From NCBI GenBank assembly GCA_029861845.1, contig JAOTYM010000018.1:1-45018 (forward strand): a stretch of 45,018 nucleotides of DNA, given 5' to 3'. Shown in pieces: positions 1 through 7,927 of this stretch. Each line of letters starts with the position of its first letter. The stretch's first letter is position 1. The stretch comes from Gammaproteobacteria bacterium. Its GTDB lineage: Bacteria; Pseudomonadota; Gammaproteobacteria; Acidiferrobacterales; SPGG2. A program made the translations under genes and the position numbers. The notes below the pieces were generated by a model, which was not told the DNA's origin, ran no database searches, and worked only from the letters and a program-made list of their open reading frames with translations.

Positions 1-1
1 C

Positions 2-2704
2 GATGAACCGGTGCTCAGCACGGTTGGTGGACAAAGCCGGGCCATCGCCTGGTTCATCATCAAGGCGCTGCCTGGTAATACCCGCGATATTCAAGGCTAC
101 AAAGACTACGTTGAAGAGGTGGTGCAAACGCGATTCGAACGCGTACCCGGGGTGGCACTATCAGAAGTGCGTGGCGGGCGCGATCGTGAAGTGCGCATAA
201 CGTTTGATTCCTACAAGGCGGCCAGCCTTGGCATCGAGTTTCCAGTCGCGGCCCGGCTCGCGGGTGCCAGCGATGATGTTTCTGCCGGTAGCGTCGATGT
301 CGGCAAACGTCGCTACACCGTTCGCTACACAGGGGCGTTCACACCCGAGGACATGGGTGACCTCGTACTCGAGTGGCGCGAGGGGCGACCAGTGTTATTG
401 CGCGATCTTGCCGACATCGATGTGCAGATGGAGGATCGTCAGAGTTTTGTAATCACGAAGGGCACACCCGCGATCGCCGTCAATGCGCATCGAGAGTCAG
501 GCGTCAACGTATTACAAGTGATGGAAGGGCTTAAGCAAGCGGCGGTTGAGTTGCAAGCAGGACCGTTAGCGCGCGCCAAGCTATCGATCGAGCAGGTCTA
601 TGATGAGACCATCTACATTGATCGTTCCATCCAGATGCTGCGCAATAACCTGGCACTGGGGATCGCGCTCGCGGTCGGGGTACTGTGGTGGTTTCTGCGG
701 CGATTTCGCGCCACGCTTATGGTAGCAGTTGCCATACCGTTGGCAGTGGCGGTGGCGTTTGTGGTGTTAGACGCGACCGGGCATACGCTGAATGTGATAT
801 CGCTAGCCGGCCTAGCGTTTGCGGTTGGCATGGTGCTCGATGCCGCCATCATCGTGCTAGAGAACATCGTTCGCTTGCGCGAGCGCGGGGAAAAGGCGGA
901 TTCGGCATCATTGAAGGGTGCAAGCCAAGTGTGGGGAGCCTTACTCGCCTCGACCGCGACCACGGTAGCCATCTTCCTGCCGGTGGTATTTCTCAAAGAT
1001 GAAGCCGGCCAACTGTTCGCCGATCTCGCGCTCACAATCGCGGTGGCGGTCGTGGCCTCGCTACTCGTCGCCGTCGCGATTGTGCCGACCGCCGCTAAAC
1101 AATGGCTTAGCCACTTACAGCTGCACGATAGGCATTCGCATTGGTGGCAGGCGGGGACCGGCTGGATTATGCGCATGACGGATACACCTGAGCGCCGAGC
1201 GCTTTGGATCGGCGGACTCATTGCCGTGCCATTGTTGATTACCTGGTGGCTTGTTCCCAAAGCGGACTATCTACCGGAGGGTAATCGTAATCTTGTATTT
1301 GCCTACATACTGCCACCGCCCGGGGTGAATATCGATCACATTGAGCAGGAGATGGGCCGCGTCATTGCCGATCGCATCGCGCCCTACCTGACTGGCGAGC
1401 AGGAACCCAAGATCAAGCATTACTTTTTCGTGGCCTTCCCGCGTGGCGTATTCATGGGCGCCCGCACCGAAGATCCGTCGCGCTCGGGTGAATTGGTAGA
1501 TTTGATCAACTCGGCCGTGACTGGCTTTCCCGACACCCTGGCGTTTGCCAAACGCGCATCGCTGTTTGGTGGCTTCGGTACCGGTCGCACCATCGACATG
1601 AACCTGCAGGGCCGCAACGTGGATGTACTGCTTAAGGCCGCGTTGGTTGCCTATGTCAACGTCCAACAAGCGCTGCCTAACTCGACGGTGCGGCCGCTGC
1701 CCGGTTTGCAACTGGCCGAGCCCGAGCTGCGGCTAGTCCCTAATGAACGCCGTATTGCGGAAGTCGGCTGGAATCGAGAAGTCATGGCCGGTGTGTCGCG
1801 CGCCCTGGGTGACGGCCTGTTTGTGGGCGACTATTTCGATGGCGAAGAGCGCCTGGATATCATCGCGCGCGTGCAAACGTGGGCCACGCCCGAGGAATTG
1901 GGCGCCATCCCCTTGGCGACGCCTAAGGGTGGCGTATTACCGGTGGCCGAGCTCGTGGATGTGGTGCGCACGGCTGGACCCGATCAAATCCGTCGCCTCG
2001 ATCGGCGCCGCACCGTGACGCTGCAGATTACGCCGCCCGCCAATATGTCGCTAGAAGAGGCCTTGGAGACCTTGAAGCAAAAGGTCGCACCGGGGATAGA
2101 ACGGCTGCTACCCGAAGACGGTGCCATCCGCTATAGCGGCACCGCCGACAAGCTTGAACTCGTGATTACCAGTATGGGGGGCAGCTTTTTGCTCGCGGTT
2201 GCCATCCTCTATCTGCTCATGAGCGCGCTGTTTCGATCCTTTCTCGATAGTCTGCTCGTGCTATTGGCCCTACCGCTCGCCACCGTCGGCGGGGTGATCG
2301 CACTGCAGCTCGTCAACCGGGTCACCTTCCAACCCATGGACATGTTGACCATGATCGGCTTCATCATCCTTCTCGGGCTGGTCGTAAACAATGCTATTTT
2401 GCTGGTGCACCAGACCCGTGCCGCGGAACGTGAGGGTACGCCACGGCGGGCGGCGGTCGAACAGGCGGTAAGCCTGCGCCTGCGGCCGATACTGATGAGC
2501 ACGCTGACCAGCATATTTGGCATGTCACCGTTGCTGTTGGTGCCGGGGGCGGGCACCGAGCTCTATCGCGGCCTGGCCGCGGTGATCGTCGGTGGCATGG
2601 TGGTCAGTACCGCCTTCACCCTATTGTTATTGCCGAGCTTGCTGCGGAGCGGCGAACAGACGGCAGCCACCGTTGATGCTCGCACTGGTGCGCCGGCGTC
2701 CTAG
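2..2704 (+). CDS. RND efflux permease, HAE/AcrB-like (5' partial)
   Basis: This is the inner-membrane permease of a tripartite drug or solute efflux pump. It is open at the left edge, so about 130 N-terminal residues (TM1 and the first porter strand) are missing; 900 residues remain of a family usually near 1030. The visible order is the rest of the first porter domain, a TM2-TM6 block (about 640-1120 nt), a second periplasmic domain, and a second TM block ending just before the TAG stop. The TM4 motif reads GMVLDAAIIVLEN, so only one of the two acidic residues of AcrB (D407/D408) is present. The TM10 lysine (K940 in AcrB) is replaced by Asn in VNNAILLV. The family is certain, the substrate unknown. 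The membrane fusion protein is presumably upstream, outside the window. Confidence 0.95.
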   Translation, partial: DEPVLSTVGGQSRAIAWFIIKALPGNTRDIQGYKDYVEEVVQTRFERVPGVALSEVRGGRDREVRITFDSYKAASLGIEFPVAARLAGASDDVSAGSVDVGKRRYTVRYTGAFTPEDMGDLVLEWREGRPVLLRDLADIDVQMEDRQSFVITKGTPAIAVNAHRESGVNVLQVMEGLKQAAVELQAGPLARAKLSIEQVYDETIYIDRSIQMLRNNLALGIALAVGVLWWFLRRFRATLMVAVAIPLAVAVAFVVLDATGHTLNVISLAGLAFAVGMVLDAAIIVLENIVRLRERGEKADSASLKGASQVWGALLASTATTVAIFLPVVFLKDEAGQLFADLALTIAVAVVASLLVAVAIVPTAAKQWLSHLQLHDRHSHWWQAGTGWIMRMTDTPERRALWIGGLIAVPLLITWWLVPKADYLPEGNRNLVFAYILPPPGVNIDHIEQEMGRVIADRIAPYLTGEQEPKIKHYFFVAFPRGVFMGARTEDPSRSGELVDLINSAVTGFPDTLAFAKRASLFGGFGTGRTIDMNLQGRNVDVLLKAALVAYVNVQQALPNSTVRPLPGLQLAEPELRLVPNERRIAEVGWNREVMAGVSRALGDGLFVGDYFDGEERLDIIARVQTWATPEELGAIPLATPKGGVLPVAELVDVVRTAGPDQIRRLDRRRTVTLQITPPANMSLEEALETLKQKVAPGIERLLPEDGAIRYSGTADKLELVITSMGGSFLLAVAILYLLMSALFRSFLDSLLVLLALPLATVGGVIALQLVNRVTFQPMDMLTMIGFIILLGLVVNNAILLVHQTRAAEREGTPRRAAVEQAVSLRLRPILMSTLTSIFGMSPLLLVPGAGTELYRGLAAVIVGGMVVSTAFTLLLLPSLLRSGEQTAATVDARTGAPAS

Positions 2705-2708
2705 GGCT

Positions 2709-2728
2709 GACTTACCAATCAGTAAGTC
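2709..2728. promoter_or_regulatory. Inverted repeat of TetR-operator type, copy 1
   Basis: A perfect inverted repeat with arms GACTTAC and GTAAGTC and a 6-bp centre starts five bases after the RND stop codon. The ACTTAC-N6-GTAAGT core resembles operators of TetR/AcrR-type repressors of efflux genes. No gene starts directly downstream, so what it controls is unclear. The assignment is inference from the motif. Confidence 0.45.
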
Positions 2729-2910
2729 GACGAGCAGAAAGCGGACATCACAACCGTCTGTCTGACGACACCGACAGTGGCGTTGCCCCTGCGACGTCGG
2801 CAGTAAATGGGTTAAGCGTCTGGAAAATAAGCGTGTGCTTGCAGGGGTAGGGATTTCGGCCGGCGTTCAAGCCCAGAAACATCTAACAAGGGCCGGCAAT
2901 GGGTGCGATT

Positions 2911-2928
2911 ACTTACTTATGAGTAAGT
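2911..2928. promoter_or_regulatory. Inverted repeat of TetR-operator type, copy 2
   Basis: The arms ACTTAC and GTAAGT around a 6-bp centre repeat the architecture of the copy 202 bp to the left, with a different centre. Two sites with the same arms and spacing argue for binding by one dimeric repressor. The nearest gene on the right, on the minus strand, ends here rather than starts here, so this is not an ordinary promoter position. Confidence 0.45.
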
Positions 2929-2961
2929 CGAAACGGCTAACTGTGAGCAGGCCAGAACCTT

Positions 2962-3141
2962 CTAGGCCCTGGTCATGAGGACGATGCGTTCTGCTGTATC
3001 GGTCTCAACCTCGTAAGGCCGCAGACTATTGGCGAAACGACGCAGAATCCTGCCCGCCTCGACGTGAATCGCCTGCACGTCCCCGCGCAGCTCTATGGTG
3101 TCCGTCTCGTATTTGATCTTGCATTCCTCGATATTTCGCAT
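2962..3141 (-). CDS. Small uncharacterised protein, 59 aa
   Basis: The reading frame runs from ATG at 3141 to TAG at 2962 and is preceded by a good Shine-Dalgarno stretch (GGAAGAGG, about 8 nt upstream). The product is charged and soluble, starts MRNIEECKIKYETDTIELRG and ends ERIVLMTRA. Its composition, with alternating charged and hydrophobic residues, looks like a real protein and not antisense noise. I do not recognise a family. A second open frame overlaps its 5' part and extends upstream to about 3253 on the same strand, so a frameshifted longer gene is also possible. Confidence 0.5.
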   Translation of the reverse strand: MRNIEECKIKYETDTIELRGDVQAIHVEAGRILRRFANSLRPYEVETDTAERIVLMTRA

Positions 3142-3257
3142 GACCCTTGCCTCTTCCCGATTCGGGTGGCCAAACCCGCTCGGCCACCAAGTACTGGAGG
3201 TGTTGCAACACTTGTGCCAGTTCGCTCGGCGCCTTGTTGTGACCCAAAATCAAGCAC

Positions 3258-3294
3258 TTGCAATGTGATCACGGTTGTATTACATTGTAATACA
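3258..3294 (+). promoter_or_regulatory. Promoter and operator of the RHH/PIN toxin-antitoxin operon
   Basis: A -35 hexamer TTGCAA (3258-3263) and a -10 hexamer TACATT (3281-3286) are separated by 17 bp. A perfect 8-bp-arm palindrome TGTATTAC-ATT-GTAATACA (3276-3294) covers the -10 and ends on the A of the antitoxin start codon. The predicted transcription start falls at about 3293-3294, which leaves no room for a ribosome-binding site; a leaderless mRNA is the natural reading. Autorepression by the RHH antitoxin through this palindrome fits the family. Confidence 0.75.
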
Positions 3295-3509
3295 TGGCGC
3301 TGGTTACTTTCCGCGTCGATGATCGGTTAGCCCGGCTGCTGGAGCGTTTGAGTCGACGCACAGGACGTCCAAAAAGCGGACTCATTCGCGACGCCCTAGA
3401 GCGGCAGTTCGCCTTAATGCGTTTCGAGGGCCTGCGGGAGACCACTGCCCCGTTTGCCGAGGCGCGCGGCTGGCTTACCGACGACGACATTTTCGATGAA
3501 ATCTCGTGA
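3294..3509 (+). CDS. Ribbon-helix-helix antitoxin (CopG/Arc type)
   Basis: This 71-residue protein has the RHH layout: a short beta strand (VTFRVDD) followed by two helices with LARLLERLSRRTGRPKSGLIRDAL. The strand residues contact DNA and the Ser/Gly turn contacts the backbone. The acidic C-terminal tail (LTDDDIFDEIS) is the kind of segment that plugs a PIN toxin. The stop overlaps the toxin start by 4 nt (GTGA), the classic coupling of antitoxin and toxin. It should neutralise the downstream PIN ribonuclease and repress its own promoter. Confidence 0.88.
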   Translation: MALVTFRVDDRLARLLERLSRRTGRPKSGLIRDALERQFALMRFEGLRETTAPFAEARGWLTDDDIFDEIS

Positions 3510-3919
3510 GGGTGTTTCTCGACACGCGTGTGCTGATCGCCGCCCTGGCGACGCGGGGTATTTGTGCGGACCTCTTGCGCCTGGTGTTGCTTGAACATCA
3601 GTTATTGGCGAGCAAGGCCGTGTTTCGGGAGCTCAGGGGCCTATTGATCGATCGATTAGGGCTGCCGCGAGCCCTGGCGGACCAGGTGGTACCGTTTTTG
3701 CGTGAACGTGCCGAGGTTTGTGAAACTCGGTTGCCGGCCGTTCGCACCAGCCCTGAGTCAGAATACGACCACATCCTGGGTGCCGCGCTCGCGGTCCAAG
3801 CTGATGTTTTGGTCACCGGTGACCGCGCCTTGCTGGCGATCGACGATCAAGCCTCGGTTCGCATCACCGACCCCCGGGGGTTCTGGCAGCTTATGGTGAC
3901 GGCAAGGATGACCCGCTAA
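3506..3919 (+). CDS. PIN-domain toxin ribonuclease
   Basis: This 137-residue PIN-domain protein belongs to the group often annotated as putative toxin-antitoxin component of the PIN family. The first acidic residue is D6 in VFLDTRVLIAAL, where the usual Asn after D-T is Arg. A Glu follows in the VFREL helix, and further acidic residues sit in SPESEYDHILGAAL and VTGDRALL. Together these make the metal-binding site of a PIN RNase. The start is GTG, overlapping the antitoxin stop. It probably cleaves RNA when free of the antitoxin. The D-T-R variation may affect activity but leaves the metal-binding Asp intact. Confidence 0.85.
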   Translation: MRVFLDTRVLIAALATRGICADLLRLVLLEHQLLASKAVFRELRGLLIDRLGLPRALADQVVPFLRERAEVCETRLPAVRTSPESEYDHILGAALAVQADVLVTGDRALLAIDDQASVRITDPRGFWQLMVTARMTR

Positions 3920-3938
3920 CGAACCGGTTGGGTCTGAG

Positions 3939-5273
3939 CTAGGCTGGCAGCGTCAAGCGAATCTCAGCCCCGCCGAGCTCGCTCGCACCTATTTCGATGG
4001 TGCCGTGGTAGGCCAGCGCCATGTCGCGCACGATCGCAAGCCCGATGCCGTGCCCGGGTACCGCCTCGTCGACCCGGGTGCCACGTTGCAAGATCTGGGT
4101 GATCTCACTGGGATTGATTCCCGGCCCGTCATCTTCGACCTTGATCGTCAGGTTTCCTTCCTCCGCGCTTGCAAACACCTGTATTTTCTTGACGCACCAC
4201 TTGTAGGCATTGTCGATGAGGTTTCCCAGCATCTCCATGAGATCTCCCTCGTCTCCCCGCAAGCGAGTGTCGTCGTCGACGCTGACTACCACCTCCACCG
4301 CTTTTTGGTGATGTACCTTATCGAGTGACTCAATGAGTTTTAGCACAATGGGTTTAATCGCAATCGGTGTTGCCAGGGTTGCACGGCCCGCGGTCGCGGC
4401 CTTTTGGAGTTGATACTCGACGATGTGATCCATTCGCGTTATCTCCCTTTCAAGCGCCGACGCGAGTTCTGCCTTAGTCCGTTTACCACCCAATGCACCA
4501 CGCAACACCGCCAATGGTGTCTTGAGGCTATGGGCAAGATCAGCCAAGCCATTACGATAGCGTTGTTGCTGTGCGCGTTCATGTTCTAGCAAGTCATTCA
4601 CGTTATCCGTTAATCGCTTTAGCTCTCGCGGGTACTCACCTTGCAGTCTATCTTGTGCACCCCCCTCGATCGCCGCTAACTCTTGTGACACACGGCGCAG
4701 AGGCGCTAACCCCCAGCGAAATACTAGCGCTTGCACGAGCAGCAATAACACCGCCATGGTCCCGAGCCATGCCCACAGACTGCGTCGATACCTATTTACC
4801 TGTGTGTAGAAGGCAGCTAGATCCTCGGCCACCGCAAACGTGAATGGATACTCATTCTTCTCTGTTGCCCAGCTAATGCCGTAACTCAGCACATAGTAAG
4901 GCCGGTCGCTTGAATCGTGTCTTTGAACAAAATGCTGCGCCCCAGTGGGGGATGGTCCTGAGAAAGGTACTTGGGCGCCGATGGTTGAGTGTGATCGCCA
5001 AACAGCATCATTGCTGCCGTCCAGAACCTGTGCGTATAGACCGGATCCCGGCAAGGTGAAACGTGGTTCCTGCAGGGTCGGGGGCATGGACAGCTGGCCT
5101 CGTGTGTCGACTTCGGCCGCCGCCATGAGCAGATAGATTTGACCGAGCAGACGTGTTTGTGTGGCCGAGCGCGCGCTGTCGCGAAACGCACGATCAAGTG
5201 CGATGGCGGTTAAGGCAACGAATATTGCCAGCACGACGGCGGCACTCAATGCTATGCGCGCGCTTAGAGACAT
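3939..5273 (-). CDS. PhoQ-like sensor histidine kinase
   Basis: An inner-membrane sensor kinase of 444 residues. TM1 (about 7-26) and TM2 (about 165-187) flank a periplasmic domain of some 135 residues. A short linker leads to the HisKA motif LAHSLKTPLAVLRG with phospho-acceptor H248. The ATPase domain shows an N box (GNLIDNAYKW), a G1 box (EDDGPGI) and a G2 box (GHGIGLAI). The start codon overlaps the stop of the response-regulator gene by one base (TGATG), so the two are translationally coupled. By family it should phosphorylate the adjacent OmpR-type regulator; the PhoQ-like periplasmic domain and the PepSY neighbour suggest sensing of an envelope or cation signal, which is inference. Confidence 0.93.
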   Translation of the reverse strand: MSLSARIALSAAVVLAIFVALTAIALDRAFRDSARSATQTRLLGQIYLLMAAAEVDTRGQLSMPPTLQEPRFTLPGSGLYAQVLDGSNDAVWRSHSTIGAQVPFSGPSPTGAQHFVQRHDSSDRPYYVLSYGISWATEKNEYPFTFAVAEDLAAFYTQVNRYRRSLWAWLGTMAVLLLLVQALVFRWGLAPLRRVSQELAAIEGGAQDRLQGEYPRELKRLTDNVNDLLEHERAQQQRYRNGLADLAHSLKTPLAVLRGALGGKRTKAELASALEREITRMDHIVEYQLQKAATAGRATLATPIAIKPIVLKLIESLDKVHHQKAVEVVVSVDDDTRLRGDEGDLMEMLGNLIDNAYKWCVKKIQVFASAEEGNLTIKVEDDGPGINPSEITQILQRGTRVDEAVPGHGIGLAIVRDMALAYHGTIEIGASELGGAEIRLTLPA

Positions 5274-5956
5274 CAGTCGGCGCTACCACCGAGCGTGAAG
5301 CGGTAGCCCCGTCCGCGCAGAGTTTCGATCGGCTGCAGTTTTCCCGTGGGATCGAGCTTGCGACGCAACCGTGCGATCAGCACCTCGATGACGTTGCTGT
5401 CACGGCTTTCGTCGTGCGGATAGAGGTAGTCAGCAAGCTCCATTTTTGCCACTACCCCGTCGCGGCGGCGCATCAGGTATTCCAGCAAACGATACTCAAA
5501 TGCAGTTAGTTCGACGGTGGTGCCTTCAAGTGTGACCGTCTGCGTCGCCATGTTCAGCGAGATAGGGCCGCAGGTGAGTTCCGCCCGGCTCGAACCGGCC
5601 GCCCGGCGCACAAGGGCTTTGAGGCGCGCCAATAACTCCTCCATGTTAAATGGTTTGACGACGTAATCGTCGGCGCCGGCCTCTAAGCCAGCGACTTTGT
5701 CTTGCCAGCGGCCGCGGGCGGTCAAGATTAAGATCGGTAGATCTTTGCCTTGTTCACGAAGTTGCTTAATGACGTCAAGACCGGAGAGACGAGGAAGGCC
5801 AAGATCGATAATCGCAGCGTCGACCGGGTATTCGGAGGCAAGATACAAGCCCACCTTACCATCGTCGCTCGTATCGACCGTGTGACCATCGGCTTGCAGA
5901 CGATCTCGAAGCTGTTCCCGTAAGCTGGCCTCGTCCTCTATGACAAGGATACGCAT
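5273..5956 (-). CDS. OmpR/PhoP-family response regulator
   Basis: This 227-residue regulator has an N-terminal receiver domain with the acidic pocket (IEDE), phospho-acceptor D51 in IIDLGLP, and the conserved Lys in VVKPFN. A C-terminal OmpR-type winged helix follows, with ELTAFEYRLLEYLM and RGRGYRF. It lies between the PepSY gene (11 nt upstream) and the kinase gene (1-nt overlap) and is the cytoplasmic output of that kinase. Its target promoters cannot be read here. Confidence 0.95.
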   Translation of the reverse strand: MRILVIEDEASLREQLRDRLQADGHTVDTSDDGKVGLYLASEYPVDAAIIDLGLPRLSGLDVIKQLREQGKDLPILILTARGRWQDKVAGLEAGADDYVVKPFNMEELLARLKALVRRAAGSSRAELTCGPISLNMATQTVTLEGTTVELTAFEYRLLEYLMRRRDGVVAKMELADYLYPHDESRDSNVIEVLIARLRRKLDPTGKLQPIETLRGRGYRFTLGGSAD

Positions 5957-5967
5957 GATTCGGTTTG

Positions 5968-6246
5968 CTACATGTCGCCGGTGCTGGCGTCGACATAGAA
6001 GATCCGTACCGCGCCTTTTCGCGTAAGCACCTTGACGCGATAAACCAACCGCCCATCCGATTGGATCGGTTTTACCGACAGCACCCGCCCGCCAACGCGT
6101 GCCCTCACCAGTTCCGCCGCATCTTCGGCGGTTAATGCTGCCTGCGCCAGGATAATGTGATCCCTTTCAGCCGCGCTGGTCGGTGCCAGTGGTACAAGCA
6201 TGGCCAGCGAGATTGCCAGGATAAAAGTGCGCAAGACGAGTTTCAT
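5968..6246 (-). CDS. Secreted PepSY-domain protein
   Basis: The 92-residue product has an N-terminal signal peptide ending near PTSAA and then one PepSY domain (ALTAEDAAELVRARVGGRVL...VYRVKVLTRKG...FYVDASTGDM). PepSY modules bind or inhibit peptidases or act as envelope sensors. It is the first gene of a three-gene operon with the regulator and kinase, an arrangement common in gammaproteobacteria. It probably modulates the sensor in the periplasm; that role is inferred from position. Confidence 0.9.
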   Translation of the reverse strand: MKLVLRTFILAISLAMLVPLAPTSAAERDHIILAQAALTAEDAAELVRARVGGRVLSVKPIQSDGRLVYRVKVLTRKGAVRIFYVDASTGDM

Positions 6247-6426
6247 AGAATCAGACCGCGGTCGAATGTCATCAAGGTAATGTTAGTCGGTTTTTAGCAT
6301 ACAACTGGCCTTGCCGGTACGTCCGACCGAGGGCACATGGAGACCACAGACGAGGCGCTTAGTGTGAAGGCGTCGCCACCCCGGCGCTCCGACCTAAGTG
6401 GCCCGAGCCCGGGGTGTTTGTGCGAA

Positions 6427-6825
6427 TCAGCGGCGCTTACGTCGTGGTGGAGGCGCGACGACGTCGCTGAACCCACGCCGTGCCTGGCGCCGATGGTGCT
6501 TGCGGTGACGCCGGTCAAGCCGCGGGTTATGCTGCCGATGCGCCCTATACCGGCGGCCATTCTGGTGCTCGCGGCCGTACCAGTATGGATAGCCATAGTC
6601 GTGGCGCGGAAAAAACATCCCATGACGATAGCGCTGACCGTGTCCCTGCCGATGTCTGTGTCGGTGCCCATAATGGCGTTTATAACCATAGTCGTGCCCA
6701 ATGAGATCGAAAAAGCCATGGAGTTGAATTTTCACATCGCTGGCTTCGACCACGGTGGGCACGGTCATGCCCGCTGCCACGAGCGCTGTCAGTGCAAACC
6801 CAGAAATCAAGTTTCGTATACCCAT
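6427..6825 (-). CDS. Secreted His/Arg/Tyr/Gly-rich protein, 132 aa
   Basis: I chose ATG 6825 because AGGAGGT lies just upstream; longer upstream extensions lack a site. A signal peptide (MGIRNLISGFALTALVAAG..., cleaved near VEA) precedes a short ordered stretch with VKIQLHGFFDLIG. After it comes a very basic tail rich in His, Arg, Tyr and Gly (RHYGHRHRHRQGHGQRYRHG), ending PPPRRKRR. Such His-rich exported proteins can bind metals or anionic envelope polymers, but no family is recognised. It stands alone next to the PepSY operon, on the same strand and 180 nt away. Confidence 0.75.
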   Translation of the reverse strand: MGIRNLISGFALTALVAAGMTVPTVVEASDVKIQLHGFFDLIGHDYGYKRHYGHRHRHRQGHGQRYRHGMFFPRHDYGYPYWYGREHQNGRRYRAHRQHNPRLDRRHRKHHRRQARRGFSDVVAPPPRRKRR

Positions 6826-6850
6826 AACGGACCTCCTGTTTAGGGGGATA

Positions 6851-6863
6851 GGGAACAGTTCCC
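6851..6863. promoter_or_regulatory. 13-bp palindrome upstream of the His-rich protein gene
   Basis: GGGAACAGTTCCC is a perfect palindrome 26-38 nt before the start codon of the minus-strand gene beginning at 6825. It could be an operator or a leader hairpin. No regulator is identified and no clear -10/-35 pair was found around it. Confidence 0.3.
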
Positions 6864-6936
6864 ATATCGTGCCCATAGGGTATCAGGGCCAGGATGAACC
6901 GCGGCTTAACGCAGCCTGGGGCCGAAGCGCCTAGGA

Positions 6937-7878
6937 TTAAGGCGATGGGCCCCGTTGAAGGGCGGACGAGGATTTAGCATCGTCTTGACTCCGACCGACC
7001 TCGGCCAGCAGCCAGTCACGAAATGCAGCAATCTTTGGATTGTCTGTCTGATCCTCCGGGTGAATCAGGTAGTAGGCGCTTTCTCCCGACAACGGGATAT
7101 CAAACGGTATGACCAGACGACCGCTGCCCAACTCCCTGGTCACCAAGCGCTTATCGGCGATCGCGACCCCGAGCCCGGCCAGCGCTGCGTCAAGCGTAAG
7201 TGGGGTATTGTGGAATTTCGGTCCACGGGTCGCGTCCACGCCGCTTACCCCGGCGGCGTTGAGCCAGATTTGCCATTGGCCGAGTCGTGGCAAGGCATGC
7301 AACAGGGTCACATTCTGTAGATCTTCCGGTTGCTGTAACAGGCTCGATCCCTCCAGTAGGGTTGGGCTGCAAACAGGCACCAGCTCCTCGCGGATGAGCC
7401 GGTGATTGGCCAGGTTGGGCCGATCAACCTCGCCATAGCGGATGACGACGTCGACGTCCGAACGCGAGAAATCGATCAGCTCGGTGGAGTTTACCAAATT
7501 CAAGCGCACCTCTATGTCGGGTTGCGCCACCTGGAATCGGGGTAGCCGCGGCACCAACCACCCGGCAAATGGCGGCGCCACACTCATGGTTAGCGGGCCG
7601 CTCTCGCGACCGGCCTGTATTCGCTCGGTAGCCAGCCTTATTTGATCGAGGGCAGCCCGTATGGCCGGCAGATAAGCCTGGCCTGCTTCCGTGAGGGCAA
7701 CCTGTCGGGTCAGGCGGTGAAATAGCCGTACGCCCAGAAATGCTTCCAGCGACCGTACTTGATGACTCACGGCCGACGGGGTCACATGCAACTCTTCGGC
7801 CGCGTGGTAGAAGCTTAAGTGACGCGCGGCAGCTTCGAATGTATGGACGGCGTTAAGCGGGGGTAGACGACGGCTCAT
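6937..7878 (-). CDS. LysR-family regulator, GcvA-like (copy 1)
   Basis: A 313-residue LysR-type regulator. The N-terminal winged helix-turn-helix reads RLPPLNAVHTFEAAARHLSF...AAEELHVTPSAVSHQVRSLE, the signature of the GcvA/AmpR-like branch. The C-terminal two-lobed effector domain spans about residues 90-300. It is transcribed divergently from a DUF1127 gene, with a symmetric site in between. It is clearly paralogous to the regulator at 37206 (near-identical RRLPPLNA and EELHVTP-AVSHQV segments), which also faces a DUF1127 gene. The likely target is the divergent operon; the effector is unknown. Confidence 0.93.
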   Translation of the reverse strand: MSRRLPPLNAVHTFEAAARHLSFYHAAEELHVTPSAVSHQVRSLEAFLGVRLFHRLTRQVALTEAGQAYLPAIRAALDQIRLATERIQAGRESGPLTMSVAPPFAGWLVPRLPRFQVAQPDIEVRLNLVNSTELIDFSRSDVDVVIRYGEVDRPNLANHRLIREELVPVCSPTLLEGSSLLQQPEDLQNVTLLHALPRLGQWQIWLNAAGVSGVDATRGPKFHNTPLTLDAALAGLGVAIADKRLVTRELGSGRLVIPFDIPLSGESAYYLIHPEDQTDNPKIAAFRDWLLAEVGRSQDDAKSSSALQRGPSP

Positions 7879-7888
7879 GGCTCATTAT

Positions 7889-7907
7889 AGATGATTCAAA
7901 TTCATCT
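7889..7907. promoter_or_regulatory. LysR-type binding site between LysR and DUF1127 genes
   Basis: The interrupted palindrome AGATGA-N7-TCATCT contains a T-N11-A core (7892/7904), the usual LysR-box pattern. Its centre is 20 bp upstream of the LysR start and about 65 bp upstream of the predicted start of the DUF1127 transcript, the canonical place for the LysR recognition site at an activated promoter. Binding by the adjacent LysR is inferred. Confidence 0.6.
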
Positions 7908-7927
7908 GTTTCCTGAGAAACTATCGT

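Noticed and set aside
613-1260. Long minus-strand open frame inside the RND gene
   Set aside because: It is antisense to a well-supported transporter, has Ser/Thr/Ala-rich random composition and no start signal.
6337-6843. Plus-strand open frame of 168 codons over the His-rich protein
   Set aside because: The minus-strand gene has a signal peptide and an AGGAGG site; the plus frame is its shadow with no ribosome site.
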